DNA of 64,000 nt from Psychroserpens luteolus (GCF_021032705.1 NZ_JAHVXI010000005.1:62001-126000), one strand, 5' to 3'; shown: positions 25,307-35,000, numbered from the stretch's first letter. A program made the numbers and translations. Notes: generated by a model not told the origin, from the sequence alone.

Positions 25307-26707
25307 ATGAAAACATTTAGTCTATACACGCATTACAAAAAAATATTAGCAGACACCATCACACCTGTAAGTATTTATTTAAAGATTAGAGACAAGTTTC
25401 CAAATAGCATTTTATTGGAGAGTAGTGATTATCACGCTAACGATAATAGCTTTTCTTATATCTGTTTTAATCCGATTGCCTCTATAAAAGTTAAAAATTA
25501 TCGTATTGAACAACACTATCCAGATGGAAGTACAAAAATCAATAAGGCAAAAAACATCTCTGTAACCGAAGAGATCCATAAGTTCACAAAACGTTTTAAA
25601 GTAAATTCTGATGAAGAGTTCAAGTTTATTAACAACGGAATTTTTGGTTATACGGCTTATGATGCTGTAAAGTATTTTGAAGATATTGACATTAGAAAAA
25701 AACCTAACTCTTTAGATATACCAGACATTTATTATGCCGTCTATCAAAATATAATTGCCATCAATCACTTTAAAAATGAGGCCTATATTTTTGCACATTG
25801 TTTTGAAGCCGAAAATAATATTGATGAAGTTTTACAGCTCATTAGTTCTAAAAATTTTGCATCTTATAACTTTAAAAAAGATTCTGATATCACATCAAAT
25901 CTTACTGATGAAGAGTATAAAAGTCATGTAGAATTGGCTAAAAAACACTGTGCTCGAGGCGATGTATTTCAATTAGTATTATCCAAAAAATTCTCACAAG
26001 CTTTTAAGGGTGACGAATTTAATGTATATCGCGCGTTGCGAAGTATCAACCCATCACCTTATCTTTTTTATTTTGACTACGGAAATTTTAAAATTTTTGG
26101 AAGTTCACCTGAAGCCCAATTAGTTGTAAAAAACGAAAGAGCCGAAATTCATCCTATTGCTGGGACATTTAGAAGAACAGGAAATGACGAAGAAGATCAG
26201 AAATTAGCAAAACAGCTCGCTGCTGATGATAAAGAAAATGCTGAGCATGTAATGTTAGTTGATTTAGCACGTAACGACTTAAGTCGTCACGGAAGTGATG
26301 TAAAAGTAGAAACCTATAGAGAGGCACAATTTTTCTCTCATGTAATTCACTTAGTGAGTAAAGTCACAGGCAGAATTCATAAGAAGACAGCAACCATGCA
26401 AGTTGTAGCAGATACATTTCCTGCAGGCACATTAAGTGGAGCACCAAAACATCGTGCGATGCAACTTATTGAGCAATACGAAAAAACAAGCAGAGCATTC
26501 TATGGAGGCGCTATTGGTTTTATGGATTTTAATGGAAATTACAATCACGCTATTATGATCAGAACCTTTATGAGTAAAAACCATAAACTCCATTGGCAAG
26601 CTGGAGCGGGATTGGTTTCTAAATCAAACCCAGAACATGAGTTACAAGAAGTATATAACAAATTAGGTGCTTTAACAAAAGCTATCGAATTAGCAGAAAC
26701 CATATGA
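25307..26707 (+). CDS. trpE: Anthranilate synthase component I
   Basis: 466 residues. It converts chorismate to anthranilate using ammonia from TrpG, the first committed step of tryptophan synthesis. Visible motifs of the chorismate-binding domain are HPIAGTFRRTG, DLARNDLSRHG and FPAGTLSGAPKHRAM. The N-terminal region includes LLESSD, part of the Trp feedback site (LLES) in this family. It is first in a seven-gene operon and overlaps trpG by four bases. Expression is set by the leader attenuator upstream. Confidence 0.97.
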   Translation: MKTFSLYTHYKKILADTITPVSIYLKIRDKFPNSILLESSDYHANDNSFSYICFNPIASIKVKNYRIEQHYPDGSTKINKAKNISVTEEIHKFTKRFKVNSDEEFKFINNGIFGYTAYDAVKYFEDIDIRKKPNSLDIPDIYYAVYQNIIAINHFKNEAYIFAHCFEAENNIDEVLQLISSKNFASYNFKKDSDITSNLTDEEYKSHVELAKKHCARGDVFQLVLSKKFSQAFKGDEFNVYRALRSINPSPYLFYFDYGNFKIFGSSPEAQLVVKNERAEIHPIAGTFRRTGNDEEDQKLAKQLAADDKENAEHVMLVDLARNDLSRHGSDVKVETYREAQFFSHVIHLVSKVTGRIHKKTATMQVVADTFPAGTLSGAPKHRAMQLIEQYEKTSRAFYGGAIGFMDFNGNYNHAIMIRTFMSKNHKLHWQAGAGLVSKSNPEHELQEVYNKLGALTKAIELAETI

Positions 26708-27267
26708 AAGTATTAGTAATAGATAACTACGACAGTTTTACCTACAATCTCGTCCACTATTTGGAAGATTTAAATTGTGAAGTCACCGTAAAAAGAAACG
26801 ACAAACTTTCTCTTGAAGAGGTTGATTCATTTCAAAAAATAGTCCTTTCGCCTGGACCAGGTATTCCAAACGAAGCCGGATTATTAAAAGATATTATAAA
26901 AACCTATGCACCTACTAAAAGTATTTTGGGTGTATGTTTAGGACAACAAGCTATTGGTGAAGTTTTTGGTGGTTCCCTTATTAACTTAGAAGATGTGTAC
27001 CATGGCGTTGCTACTCAAGTAGACATTTGTGTTGATGATGAATCCCTTTTTAACAATATGAATAAAACCATAGAAGTGGGGCGTTATCATTCTTGGGTTG
27101 TTGATGCTAATTTACCTGAAGTATTAGAAGCCACATCTTTCGATAGTAATGGGCAAGTCATGTCTTTGCGACATAGAGTCTATGATGTAAAAGGTGTTCA
27201 ATATCATCCAGAATCGGTATTAACACCTAACGGAAAGCAAATTTTGGAAAACTGGATAAAGAGCTAA
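26704..27267 (+). CDS. trpG: Anthranilate synthase component II (glutamine amidotransferase)
   Basis: 187 residues. It is a class I glutamine amidotransferase: DNYDSFTYNLVHYL, the oxyanion segment LSPGPG, the nucleophile Cys in GVCLGQQAIG, and the His-Glu pair in YHPES. It supplies ammonia to TrpE and may also serve para-aminobenzoate synthesis, as in organisms with one such subunit. It overlaps trpE at ATGA and is followed by trpD after one base. Confidence 0.96.
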   Translation: MKVLVIDNYDSFTYNLVHYLEDLNCEVTVKRNDKLSLEEVDSFQKIVLSPGPGIPNEAGLLKDIIKTYAPTKSILGVCLGQQAIGEVFGGSLINLEDVYHGVATQVDICVDDESLFNNMNKTIEVGRYHSWVVDANLPEVLEATSFDSNGQVMSLRHRVYDVKGVQYHPESVLTPNGKQILENWIKS

Positions 27268-27268
27268 C

Positions 27269-28261
27269 ATGAAACACATACTGAACAGATTAATCAATCA
27301 AGAAAGCATCTCTAGCGACGAAGCAAAACGCGTCTTGGTTAATATTTCCGAAGGGCAATACAACCAAAGTCAAATCGCTTCTTTTCTAACCATATACATG
27401 ATGCGAAGCATTACTCTTGAAGAACTTCAGGGTTTCCGAGATGCGCTATTAGAACTTTGTATTCCTGTAGATTTATCAGATTTTAATGCGATTGATCTTT
27501 GCGGAACTGGTGGTGATGGTAAAGATACGTTTAATATCTCGACATTAGCATCTTTCATAACAGCAGGCGCAGGAGTAAAAGTAGCTAAGCATGGAAATTA
27601 TGGCGTGTTATCGGCTTCAGGATCCTCTAATGTCCTAGAAGCATTAGGTGTTAAATTTACTAATAATGTCGACACATTAAAACGCACTATTGATCAAGCT
27701 GGAATCTGTGTTATGCATGCACCATTATTTCATCCAGCAATGAAAAATGTAGCACCAATTAGACGAGAACTTGGTGTAAAGACCTTTTTTAACATGTTAG
27801 GTCCAATGGTGAATCCTGCATTTCCAAAAAATCAAATGGTAGGTGTGTTTAATTTAGAATTGCAACGCATCTATGGATATCTATACCAGAACACAGATAA
27901 AAAATATAGTATTGTTCATGCCTTAGATGGTTACGATGAAATTTCTCTTACAGGAAATACAAAAATCATTTCTAACAATACTGAAACCATGCTCAGTCCT
28001 TCAGATTTAGGACTTGAACAAATTGAGCAATCTGATATATTTGGTGGCGCTACAGTAAGAGAAGCAGCAAAAATCTTTAAGAACATTATTAATGGAAAAG
28101 GAACTACAGCGCAAAATAATGTGGTTTGTGCTAATGCTGGTGTGGCTATAGCAACTGTCAATCAAACTTCATATAAAGAAGGATTTAAACTTGCCAAAGC
28201 AAGCTTAGATCATGGAAAAGCAAAAGCAAGCCTTGAAAAATTAATAGAATTAAGCAATTAA
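27269..28261 (+). CDS. trpD: Anthranilate phosphoribosyltransferase
   Basis: 330 residues. It joins anthranilate to PRPP. Visible family motifs are GTGGDGKDTFNIST (PRPP/Mg site), KHGNYG and GPMVNPA. The length is normal. The stop overlaps the start of trpC by one base (TAATG), so translation is coupled. Confidence 0.96.
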   Translation: MKHILNRLINQESISSDEAKRVLVNISEGQYNQSQIASFLTIYMMRSITLEELQGFRDALLELCIPVDLSDFNAIDLCGTGGDGKDTFNISTLASFITAGAGVKVAKHGNYGVLSASGSSNVLEALGVKFTNNVDTLKRTIDQAGICVMHAPLFHPAMKNVAPIRRELGVKTFFNMLGPMVNPAFPKNQMVGVFNLELQRIYGYLYQNTDKKYSIVHALDGYDEISLTGNTKIISNNTETMLSPSDLGLEQIEQSDIFGGATVREAAKIFKNIINGKGTTAQNNVVCANAGVAIATVNQTSYKEGFKLAKASLDHGKAKASLEKLIELSN

Positions 28262-29046
28262 TGGATATTCTAACCAAAATAGTAAAGGACAAACGTGTCG
28301 AGGTTGATTTGCGGAAACAATTAATTCCAATCAAACAACTAGAAGAATCTATCTTGTTTGACCATGAGACCATTTCATTAGCAAAACGACTTAAAGAAAG
28401 TCATACAGGAATCATTGCTGAACACAAACGACGTTCGCCTTCTAAGCAAGTCATTAATCATAATTTAAATGTATTTGATGTTGCTAAAGGTTATGAGAAA
28501 GCTGGCGTTTGTGGTATGTCTGTTCTAACCGACGGGAAATATTTTGGCGGAAGCTTAGATGATCTATTAACAGCACGTTCCAGCTGTAACCTACCCCTAC
28601 TTCGCAAAGAATTTATTATCGATGAATACCAAATTGTAGAAGCTAAGGCTCATGGTGCCGATGTAATATTATTAATTGCTGCTATTCTATCTAAAGCTGA
28701 AATCAAACAATTTTCAGAATTGGCAAAACAGCTCAACTTAGATGTATTGCTCGAGGTGCATAACCAAGAGGAACTTGATAAATCAATTATGCCTAGTCTG
28801 GATATGTTAGGCGTAAATAATAGAAACCTTAAAACCTTTGAGGTAAGCTTAGAAACCAGTAAACGATTAAGTGAGTCGATTCCTAACGATTTTGTAAAAG
28901 TTTCCGAAAGCGGTATTAGTAGTATTGATGCCATTAAAATATTACAACCCTATGGCTATAAAGGTTTTCTAATTGGTGAAAATTTTATGAAAACTGATAA
29001 TGCAGGAGAAAGTGCAGCGCAATTTATAAACGACTTGAAGCAATGA
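28261..29046 (+). CDS. trpC: Indole-3-glycerol-phosphate synthase
   Basis: 261 residues. A TIM-barrel enzyme closing the indole ring. Motifs seen are AEHKRRSPSK (catalytic Lys), LLRKEFIIDEYQI, LLEVHNQEELDK, GVNNRNLKTFEV and VSESGISS. It is a stand-alone domain, with trpF a separate gene overlapping by four bases. Confidence 0.96.
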   Translation: MDILTKIVKDKRVEVDLRKQLIPIKQLEESILFDHETISLAKRLKESHTGIIAEHKRRSPSKQVINHNLNVFDVAKGYEKAGVCGMSVLTDGKYFGGSLDDLLTARSSCNLPLLRKEFIIDEYQIVEAKAHGADVILLIAAILSKAEIKQFSELAKQLNLDVLLEVHNQEELDKSIMPSLDMLGVNNRNLKTFEVSLETSKRLSESIPNDFVKVSESGISSIDAIKILQPYGYKGFLIGENFMKTDNAGESAAQFINDLKQ

Positions 29047-29678
29047 AACTGAAAGTTTGCGGAATGAAATATAAAGACAATATTAAAGCGGTTGCTCAAT
29101 TGCAACCCGATTATTTGGGCTTTATATTTTATGAGAAATCAAGTCGGTTTTTTAATGGTACGATTCCAGAATTACCAAAAACCGTCAAAAAAGTTGGAGT
29201 GTTTGTTAATGCTCCTTTGAAATTCGTGATAGAAAACATAAATACCCATAATTTACAAGCGATTCAATTACATGGTCAAGAGTCATCTGAGTATATTAAA
29301 AATCTTAGAAAGGCACTAATAGACTCAGGTCGTAATGTCATGGAAATCATTAAAGTTTTTAGTATTAAAAATGATTTTGACTTTTCGGTCTTGACTACTT
29401 ATGAAAACATCTGTGATTATTTTTTATTTGATACCAAAGGCAAGCTGCCTGGCGGAAATGGATATACCTTCAATTGGGATATTTTAAAATCATATCCATC
29501 AACCAAACCTTTCTTTTTAAGTGGTGGTATTGGTATACATGAAATTGAAAAACTAAACGCTTTTAAGCACACTAAAGTTTCAAAATACTGCTATGCAATT
29601 GATGTGAACAGTAAATTTGAAATCGATCCTGGATTAAAAAATACAAATGAGTTAGAAACATTTAAACATGAGTTATAA
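29043..29678 (+). CDS. trpF: Phosphoribosylanthranilate isomerase
   Basis: 211 residues. A TIM barrel catalysing the Amadori rearrangement between TrpD and TrpC steps. KVCGM holds the catalytic Cys near residue 6. [26 protein letters not shown] and LSGGIG are typical. The gene starts inside the end of trpC and its end overlaps the start of trpB by 11 bases. Confidence 0.95.
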   Translation: MKLKVCGMKYKDNIKAVAQLQPDYLGFIFYEKSSRFFNGTIPELPKTVKKVGVFVNAPLKFVIENINTHNLQAIQLHGQESSEYIKNLRKALIDSGRNVMEIIKVFSIKNDFDFSVLTTYENICDYFLFDTKGKLPGGNGYTFNWDILKSYPSTKPFFLSGGIGIHEIEKLNAFKHTKVSKYCYAIDVNSKFEIDPGLKNTNELETFKHEL

Positions 29679-30849
29679 TATTAACGACAAAGGCTATTAC
29701 GGAGAATTTGGAGGTGCATACATTCCAGAAATGCTCTATCCCAATGTTGAAGAGCTTCGACAAAATTATCTTAAGATTATGGCCAAACCTTCATTCAAAG
29801 AAGAATTCGACCAATTACTCAAAGATTATGTAGGCCGTCCGTCACCACTCTATTTTGCTAAACGATTAAGTGACAAATACAATACGAGAATCTATCTCAA
29901 ACGCGAAGACCTTAATCACACAGGTGCGCATAAAGTCAACAATACGATTGGGCAGATTTTAATGGCACAGCGTTTAGGAAAATCTAGAATTATTGCTGAA
30001 ACTGGCGCAGGACAACATGGCGTAGCCACAGCTACTGTTTGTGCGCTAATGGGTATGGAATGCATCGTGTATATGGGTGAAATTGATATTGCTCGACAAG
30101 CGCCCAATGTAGCAAGAATGAAAATGCTCGGCGCCCAAGTGAGACCAGCATTATCGGGAAGTAGAACACTTAAAGATGCTACCAATGAAGCCATTCGCGA
30201 CTGGATTAATAATCCAGTAGACACGCATTATATCATTGGAAGTGTCGTCGGACCTCATCCCTATCCAGATATGGTAGCTCGCTTTCAAGCTATTGTTTCC
30301 GAAGAAATTCAATGGCAACTAAAAGAAAAAGAAGGAACATCAAAACCCGATTATGTAGTGGCTTGTGTTGGAGGAGGTAGTAATGCAGCTGGAGCGTTTT
30401 ATCATTATTTAGATGATACTGATGTTAAGCTTATCGCTGTTGAAGCTGCTGGAAAAGGCGTGCATTCTGGTGAAAGTGCCGCAACTTCTGCTCTAGGTCG
30501 AGAAGGTATTATTCATGGCAGCAAAACCTTGTTAATGCAAACAAATGATGGACAAATTACCGAGCCTTATTCTATTTCAGCTGGATTAGACTATCCAGGT
30601 GTTGGACCAATGCATGCACATTTGTATGCCTCTGGTCGCGCCGAATTTATCTCAATTACAGATGATGAAGCTATGGTCGCAGGTTTAGAATTAAGTAAAC
30701 TAGAAGGTATCATACCTGCTATTGAAAGCTCTCATGCATTTGCAGTTCTAGATCAAAAGACATTTAAAACAGATGATGTTGTAGTCATCAATTTGTCTGG
30801 TCGTGGTGATAAAGATTTACAGAACTATATTGATTATTTTAAATTATAA
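29668..30849 (+). CDS. trpB: Tryptophan synthase beta chain
   Basis: 393 residues. A PLP enzyme condensing indole with serine. The N-terminus [15 protein letters not shown], the PLP lysine in HTGAHKVNN (near residue 89), [10 protein letters not shown], and the phosphate-binding GGGSNAAG are all present. It forms a complex with TrpA, whose gene follows after a 47-base gap holding a REP-like hairpin. Confidence 0.97.
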   Translation: MSYNINDKGYYGEFGGAYIPEMLYPNVEELRQNYLKIMAKPSFKEEFDQLLKDYVGRPSPLYFAKRLSDKYNTRIYLKREDLNHTGAHKVNNTIGQILMAQRLGKSRIIAETGAGQHGVATATVCALMGMECIVYMGEIDIARQAPNVARMKMLGAQVRPALSGSRTLKDATNEAIRDWINNPVDTHYIIGSVVGPHPYPDMVARFQAIVSEEIQWQLKEKEGTSKPDYVVACVGGGSNAAGAFYHYLDDTDVKLIAVEAAGKGVHSGESAATSALGREGIIHGSKTLLMQTNDGQITEPYSISAGLDYPGVGPMHAHLYASGRAEFISITDDEAMVAGLELSKLEGIIPAIESSHAFAVLDQKTFKTDDVVVINLSGRGDKDLQNYIDYFKL

Positions 30850-30862
30850 AATGAATAATGAG

Positions 30863-30883
30863 ACCCTGAAATAAATTCAGGGT
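30863..30883. repeat. REP-like palindromic element between trpB and trpA
   Basis: ACCCTGAA-ATAAA-TTCAGGGT is a perfect 8-bp inverted repeat followed by GACG. I recall this form (CCCTGAAATAAATTCAGGGTGACG-like) as a dispersed intergenic repeat in Flavobacteriaceae. It may stabilise the upstream mRNA or trim trpA expression. Only one copy was seen in this window. Confidence 0.6.
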
Positions 30884-30896
30884 GACGATAGAAAAC

Positions 30897-31661
30897 ATGA
30901 ACAAAATAAACCAAAAACTACAAGAAGATAAAAAGTTATTATCAATATACTTTTCCGCAGGATATCCTAGCTTAAACGATACTGTACCTATCATCGAAAA
31001 TCTTGAAAAAAGCGGTGTTGATATGATTGAAATTGGGTTGCCTTTTAGTGATCCCTTAGCAGATGGACCGACGATACAAGCTAGTTCGACTGAGGCTCTA
31101 AAAAATGGGATGTCAACCAATGTGCTTTTTGATCAATTAAAGGACATTCGCAAAACGGTTTCTATTCCGTTGATTGTTATGGGGTATTTTAATCCTATCT
31201 TACAATATGGTGTGGAAGCATTTTGCAAAAAATGTCAGGACATTGGAATTGACGGATTGATTATTCCCGACCTTCCTATTGATGTATACAATGACCAATA
31301 CAAAGCTATTTTTGAAACCTACGGATTAATAAATGTATTTCTCATCACACCGCAAACCTCTGTAGAACGTATTAATTTTATAGATTCAATTTCCAATGGA
31401 TTTATATATATGGTAAGTTCGGCAAGTGTTACAGGTAGCAGCTCTGGCTTTGGAGATGAGCAAACAGCTTATTTTAAACGCATTGCTAACATGAAACTTA
31501 AAAACCCTCAAATAGTAGGTTTTGGAATTTCAAATAATGAGACGTTCACGCAGGCAACTCAATATGCTAAAGGCGCTATTATTGGAAGTGCGTTTATTAA
31601 GTTTTTAACTAATAATAACTTGGAGAAAATTGATGAATTTGTAACTAATATTTTGAATTAG
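30897..31661 (+). CDS. trpA: Tryptophan synthase alpha chain
   Basis: About 254 residues from ATG 30897 (MNKINQKLQED). A TIM barrel that cleaves indole-glycerol phosphate. The catalytic Glu lies in MIEIGLPFSDPLADGPTIQ. The second catalytic Asp region is GLIIPDLPI, and the phosphate loop is VSSASVTGSSSGF. It is last of the trp genes. A GTG at 30882 is in frame but lies partly in the REP-like hairpin. Confidence 0.96.
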   Translation: MNKINQKLQEDKKLLSIYFSAGYPSLNDTVPIIENLEKSGVDMIEIGLPFSDPLADGPTIQASSTEALKNGMSTNVLFDQLKDIRKTVSIPLIVMGYFNPILQYGVEAFCKKCQDIGIDGLIIPDLPIDVYNDQYKAIFETYGLINVFLITPQTSVERINFIDSISNGFIYMVSSASVTGSSSGFGDEQTAYFKRIANMKLKNPQIVGFGISNNETFTQATQYAKGAIIGSAFIKFLTNNNLEKIDEFVTNILN

Positions 31662-31662
31662 T

Positions 31663-32064
31663 TTGAAAAAGGATTGGCATATCGCACTATTTACCTTGGT
31701 TTACGTTTTAGTATTTCCTTTAATTTATGCGCTAAGCTATCATGACTTGAGAGGCTTTGTCTTTTTTATGCTAATTCTTATGGTTTTAAGTGCTCCTTCA
31801 CTGTTTGGCGTTTTAATTTTATTAGTCTTTGAACGCATCAAAAAAAAATCAATTTCAATTTATGTTTATGTCGTCCTATCAATTATACTATTCTCCGTTT
31901 TTTTAATTCTCTGGAAAAACTTAGACGGTGATCCAAAAAATATTTTTCCAATATTTGAAGAGAGTCATTTTGTACATATTACAATGTGTATCGCCTCACA
32001 TATAATTGCGTTGATTACAACAGAACTCGTCAAAACACAAAACAGAAGACATCATGCCACTTAA
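31663..32064 (+). CDS. Small polytopic membrane protein, unknown
   Basis: 133 residues with four hydrophobic segments (around residues 6-24, 33-55, 64-84, 104-125), so a four-helix inner-membrane protein. No ATG is available near the 5' end; TTG at 31663, two bases after the trpA stop, is the best start. Its end overlaps the start of trmL by 11 bases. Family not recognised. Its position at the tail of the trp operon suggests co-transcription but not function. Confidence 0.55.
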   Translation: MKKDWHIALFTLVYVLVFPLIYALSYHDLRGFVFFMLILMVLSAPSLFGVLILLVFERIKKKSISIYVYVVLSIILFSVFLILWKNLDGDPKNIFPIFEESHFVHITMCIASHIIALITTELVKTQNRRHHAT

Positions 32065-32506
32065 TATTGTTTTATTTGAACCTGAAATCCCAAACAATAC
32101 AGGTAATATTGGTCGATTAGCATTAGCATCTGGGTCAAAATTACACTTAGTAAAACCTTTTGGTTTCGAATTGAGTGATAGCAGACTTAAACGTGCTGGC
32201 TTAGATTACTGGCAGCATCTAGATGTGACTATCTATGAATCTGTTGACGACTTTTTTAAAGTAAATGCCAATGGGAACTTTGCTTTTTTTTCAAGCCATG
32301 GCGAGACATCGCATTGGGAAATCCCGTTTGAAAACAATTTGTTTCTTATCTTCGGAAAAGAATCGGTTGGTTTACCAAAATCAATAATTGAACAATACAA
32401 GGCTCAGCTTTATAAAATACCTTTATATAGTAAGCACATTAGGAGTTTAAACCTTGCAAATGCAGTGAGTATTGTGATTTATGAAGGGTTAAGACAGCTA
32501 CAATAG
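32054..32506 (+). CDS. trmL: tRNA (cytidine/uridine(34)-2'-O)-methyltransferase
   Basis: 150 residues, the compact SPOUT form. Motifs are EPEIPNNTGNIGRL, FGKESVGLP and SLNLANAVSIVIYE, which make the knotted SAM site. TrmL modifies the wobble base of tRNA-Leu isoacceptors. It overlaps the preceding membrane-protein gene by 11 bases and precedes a YitT-type gene by 7 bases. Confidence 0.93.
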   Translation: MPLNIVLFEPEIPNNTGNIGRLALASGSKLHLVKPFGFELSDSRLKRAGLDYWQHLDVTIYESVDDFFKVNANGNFAFFSSHGETSHWEIPFENNLFLIFGKESVGLPKSIIEQYKAQLYKIPLYSKHIRSLNLANAVSIVIYEGLRQLQ

Positions 32507-32513
32507 CAAACAC

Positions 32514-33419
32514 ATGTTATCCAAATATTTTAGGGTTTTTTCCGAATACTTTCAAATCGCATTAGGTATAGTTCTGGCCAGTATTGGTCTAAAGGCTTTT
32601 TTGCTTCCAAACGGGTTTTTGGATGGTGGCGTTACAGGAGTTGCACTTTTAATTCGCACTCAAGTTGATATCAGTTTGTCTTATTTGTTAATCGCTTTAA
32701 GTATCCCATTTTTAATTCTGGGTTATTACACTGTTTCAAAACGAATTGTCGTTAAATCTATTATTAGCATCTTGGGATTAGCACTTTTCATCCATTTTGA
32801 AAACTTTGACACCATAACTGACGATAAGTTCCTTATCTCAATTTTTGGAGGTTTATTTCTTGGATCTGGAATTGGAATTGCTATTAGAAATGGTTCTGTT
32901 TTAGATGGATCTGAAATTTTAGGTGTATTTATAAATGATCGTTTTGGAGTTAGTATTGGAAAAGTAATTCTCCTTTTTAATGTGATTTTATTCTCTATAA
33001 CTGCTTTTATCATATCTACAGAAGTAGCCATGTATTCGATTCTTACTTATATTGTTACAGCCAAGGTGACCGACTTGGTCATTGAAGGTTTTGAAGATTT
33101 TATAGGTATCACTATCGTCTCAAAAGAATTCGAACAAATTAAAGTGGCCATCATTAAAGAGCTTGGTGCTGGTATGACCTTATATAAAGGAAAAAAGGGC
33201 TTTGGTAGTACTGGTGAAATACAAGACTTTGATATTATTCATACCATCATTAATCGTATCGATATTAAAAAAATATACCGAATAGTGTCTAAAATAGACA
33301 AAGATGCATTCATAGTAGAGTTTGACGTCAACAATGTGCGAGGTGGTGTTTTGCGACGTTATCTCAATAAAAAGAAAGACAAAAAACTCCCATCGTTCCT
33401 ATCTGAACAACAACTCTAA
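32514..33419 (+). CDS. YitT family membrane protein (DUF161 plus DUF2179)
   Basis: 301 residues with about five to six transmembrane helices in residues 12-185. The family segments are FLLPNGFLDGGVTGVALL and GSVLDGSEILGVF. A soluble C-terminal domain of the DUF2179 kind follows (residues about 210-290, with GAGMTLYKGKKGF). The YitT family is widespread but poorly characterised, possibly a transporter. It follows trmL closely. Confidence 0.88.
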   Translation: MLSKYFRVFSEYFQIALGIVLASIGLKAFLLPNGFLDGGVTGVALLIRTQVDISLSYLLIALSIPFLILGYYTVSKRIVVKSIISILGLALFIHFENFDTITDDKFLISIFGGLFLGSGIGIAIRNGSVLDGSEILGVFINDRFGVSIGKVILLFNVILFSITAFIISTEVAMYSILTYIVTAKVTDLVIEGFEDFIGITIVSKEFEQIKVAIIKELGAGMTLYKGKKGFGSTGEIQDFDIIHTIINRIDIKKIYRIVSKIDKDAFIVEFDVNNVRGGVLRRYLNKKKDKKLPSFLSEQQL

Positions 33420-33467
33420 TTAACATAACTTCTTTAAAATATTCTAAGTTATTTGTTACATTTGAAT

Positions 33468-33836
33468 ATGAGACGCTTGAAAAACATCAACGTATTGTTT
33501 TTTGGACTAACACTTGTCCTGAGTTTAGTCACGTTCTCTAGTGTTGCTCATAATACGCCAAACGAATCGGTAAGAACCGCTTTAATTGTTGAAGACTATC
33601 AACCAGAAACACGCTTTTCAATTCAATTTCAAAAGGCAAAAAAAATTCTGAGTTTTAGCTTTGATATTTATTACAAATTTTCATTTTCCAATTATAAATA
33701 CACACAGAATTTAAACGTCCAAACCTTATATAAATGCTATACGAACAATGCTTTTTTTATAAGATTGGAAAAACTTCATACCGAGTCGTACACTCCCAAC
33801 AACAACAAAATAGTCTATAATAATTTCATAGTGTAA
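33468..33836 (+). CDS. Small exported protein, unknown
   Basis: About 122 residues from ATG 33468 (MRRLKNINVLFFGLTLVLSL). A signal peptide ends near SVAH, and the rest is Tyr/Phe/Asn-rich without a recognisable domain. The ATG was preferred to an in-frame start at 33453 because it gives a typical basic n-region. A weak hairpin after the stop (TCATCAA/TTGATGA at 33846-33866) may end the transcript. Confidence 0.5.
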   Translation: MRRLKNINVLFFGLTLVLSLVTFSSVAHNTPNESVRTALIVEDYQPETRFSIQFQKAKKILSFSFDIYYKFSFSNYKYTQNLNVQTLYKCYTNNAFFIRLEKLHTESYTPNNNKIVYNNFIV

Positions 33837-33920
33837 TTTCAGTAATCATCAAGCTTTGGTTGATGACACACTTATTTTTAACTGCATCACATTTCTGTAG
33901 ATGCCTTATTCACTTATACT

Positions 33921-34097
33921 ATGAAAATTAAAAAAACATTAAGGTTGATAGCCTTGATTTTTATAATCGTTTTAGCTTGTATTGTTCCATTTCCGATGCA
34001 ATTCAACCAAAAAGATAATTTACCCAAAGACCTTATAGAACAGGTCGAAAAAAGAGAAGAAGAGGACGACGACGATATATCTAAAGAATTATTTTAA
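33921..34097 (+). CDS. Small membrane-anchored acidic-tailed protein, 58 residues
   Basis: The ATG at 33921 opens 58 codons. A basic start (MKIKKTLR) is followed by a transmembrane or signal segment (LIALIFIIVLACIVPF), then a polar part with a run of Glu and Asp (REEEDDDD). It may be an uncleaved anchor or a lipoprotein signal (VLAC). It lies between two other small exported proteins on the same strand. It is too short for routine ORF calling. Confidence 0.5.
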   Translation: MKIKKTLRLIALIFIIVLACIVPFPMQFNQKDNLPKDLIEQVEKREEEDDDDISKELF

Positions 34098-34140
34098 AAT
34101 AATTATGACTACATTTAATAACTCACAAACACAACTTAAC

Positions 34141-34557
34141 ATGAAAAAATTAATACTACTATTATTTACAATTCCCTTTCTTGCGTTTCATTCTGTAGAT
34201 ACTGAAGTAAGTATTATAGGAAAATGGAAAGGTGAAGACAAAGGTGATATTGGCTTTGTACATTTTGACAAAGAAGGCTATGCTCTATTTGAAACAGGAG
34301 ACCAAAAAATAGGAGGAAAAGAATTCATCATGCAAGGTCAAAAAGCTAAAATGACTTATGAATTAAATACCAGCACCAAACCTATGGAACTCGATTTTAT
34401 TATCACCATTCTAGACACTAATGAATCTAATAAAATATTTGGCATTGTAGAATTTGAAAATGAGAACAAAATGCATTTGGCAGTAGGGTTTGGTGGTTCT
34501 GCAAGACCAACTGAGTTTGATGACAAGAACTCCATTTACTTCTTTAGAGAAGAGTAG
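34141..34557 (+). CDS. Small exported protein, possibly lipocalin-like
   Basis: About 138 residues from ATG 34141 (MKKLILLLFTIPFLAFHSV), which starts a clear signal peptide. The mature part opens with IIGKWKGEDKGDIGFVHF, a pattern seen in small secreted beta-barrel (lipocalin-like) proteins of Bacteroidota, but the assignment is weak. It ends next to the convergent VF530-like gene. Confidence 0.55.
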   Translation: MKKLILLLFTIPFLAFHSVDTEVSIIGKWKGEDKGDIGFVHFDKEGYALFETGDQKIGGKEFIMQGQKAKMTYELNTSTKPMELDFIITILDTNESNKIFGIVEFENENKMHLAVGFGGSARPTEFDDKNSIYFFREE

Positions 34558-34785
34558 CTATCGCTGCTTATTTTTGAGCATTGTTAAATACATCTGTTCA
34601 ACCTTGGTTCTTGCCCAAGGTGTTCGTCTTAAAAACTTCAAACTAGATTTTAGTGATGGATCATGAGTAAAACAGCGAATATTGATCTGAAAACCCATAT
34701 ACTCCCAACCATAATGGGCTTGTAACTCGGTAACAATTTGTTCGAGCTTTACACCATGCAATGGATTGTTTTTTTGTGCAGTCAT
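34558..34785 (-). CDS. VF530-family small DNA-binding-like protein (DUF2132)
   Basis: 75 residues. The sequence NNPLHGVKLEQIVTELQAHY and the segment CFTHDPSLKSSLKFLRRTPW are the signature of the VF530/DUF2132 family, small helical proteins with a SAP-like fold proposed to bind DNA. It begins at the last base of the preceding 71-residue gene, so the two are coupled. The biological role is not known. Confidence 0.85.
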   Translation of the reverse strand: MTAQKNNPLHGVKLEQIVTELQAHYGWEYMGFQINIRCFTHDPSLKSSLKFLRRTPWARTKVEQMYLTMLKNKQR

Positions 34786-35000
34786 TACAATTTCTCTACT
34801 AGATTTTTGATTTTAACTGCTTTTTCAAAATGATCCAATTGATGTGTTTCAATCCACCAGGTTGCAGCTTCCATTAACAACTTTGGATTGTCATTTTTAT
34901 TCTTGAAAAAAGCATAAAAAGAAACGCCCACGTTATCGCCTTTTTGTGCCATCTTTTTATTGCAAACTTCTATTATTTTCTGCTTTAAAACCTCAGTCAT
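34785..35000 (-). CDS. Small conserved-type protein (DUF6500-like)
   Basis: 71 residues from ATG 35000 (MTEVLKQKIIEVCNKKMAQK). The open frame continues upstream over the helicase 3' end, but ATG 35000, one base after the helicase stop, is the natural start. Features are VGVSFYAFF, LLMEAATWWIETH and a charged end. I associate this pattern with the DUF6500 family, without known function and not checked. It lies in a three-gene unit helicase - this gene - VF530. Confidence 0.65.
   Translation of the reverse strand: MTEVLKQKIIEVCNKKMAQKGDNVGVSFYAFFKNKNDNPKLLMEAATWWIETHQLDHFEKAVKIKNLVEKL

Noticed and set aside
30839-31120. Minus-strand open frame over the trpB-trpA gap
   Set aside because: Its LNLFQGL-like end is the translated REP-like palindrome, a common spurious call, and the rest is antisense to trpA.
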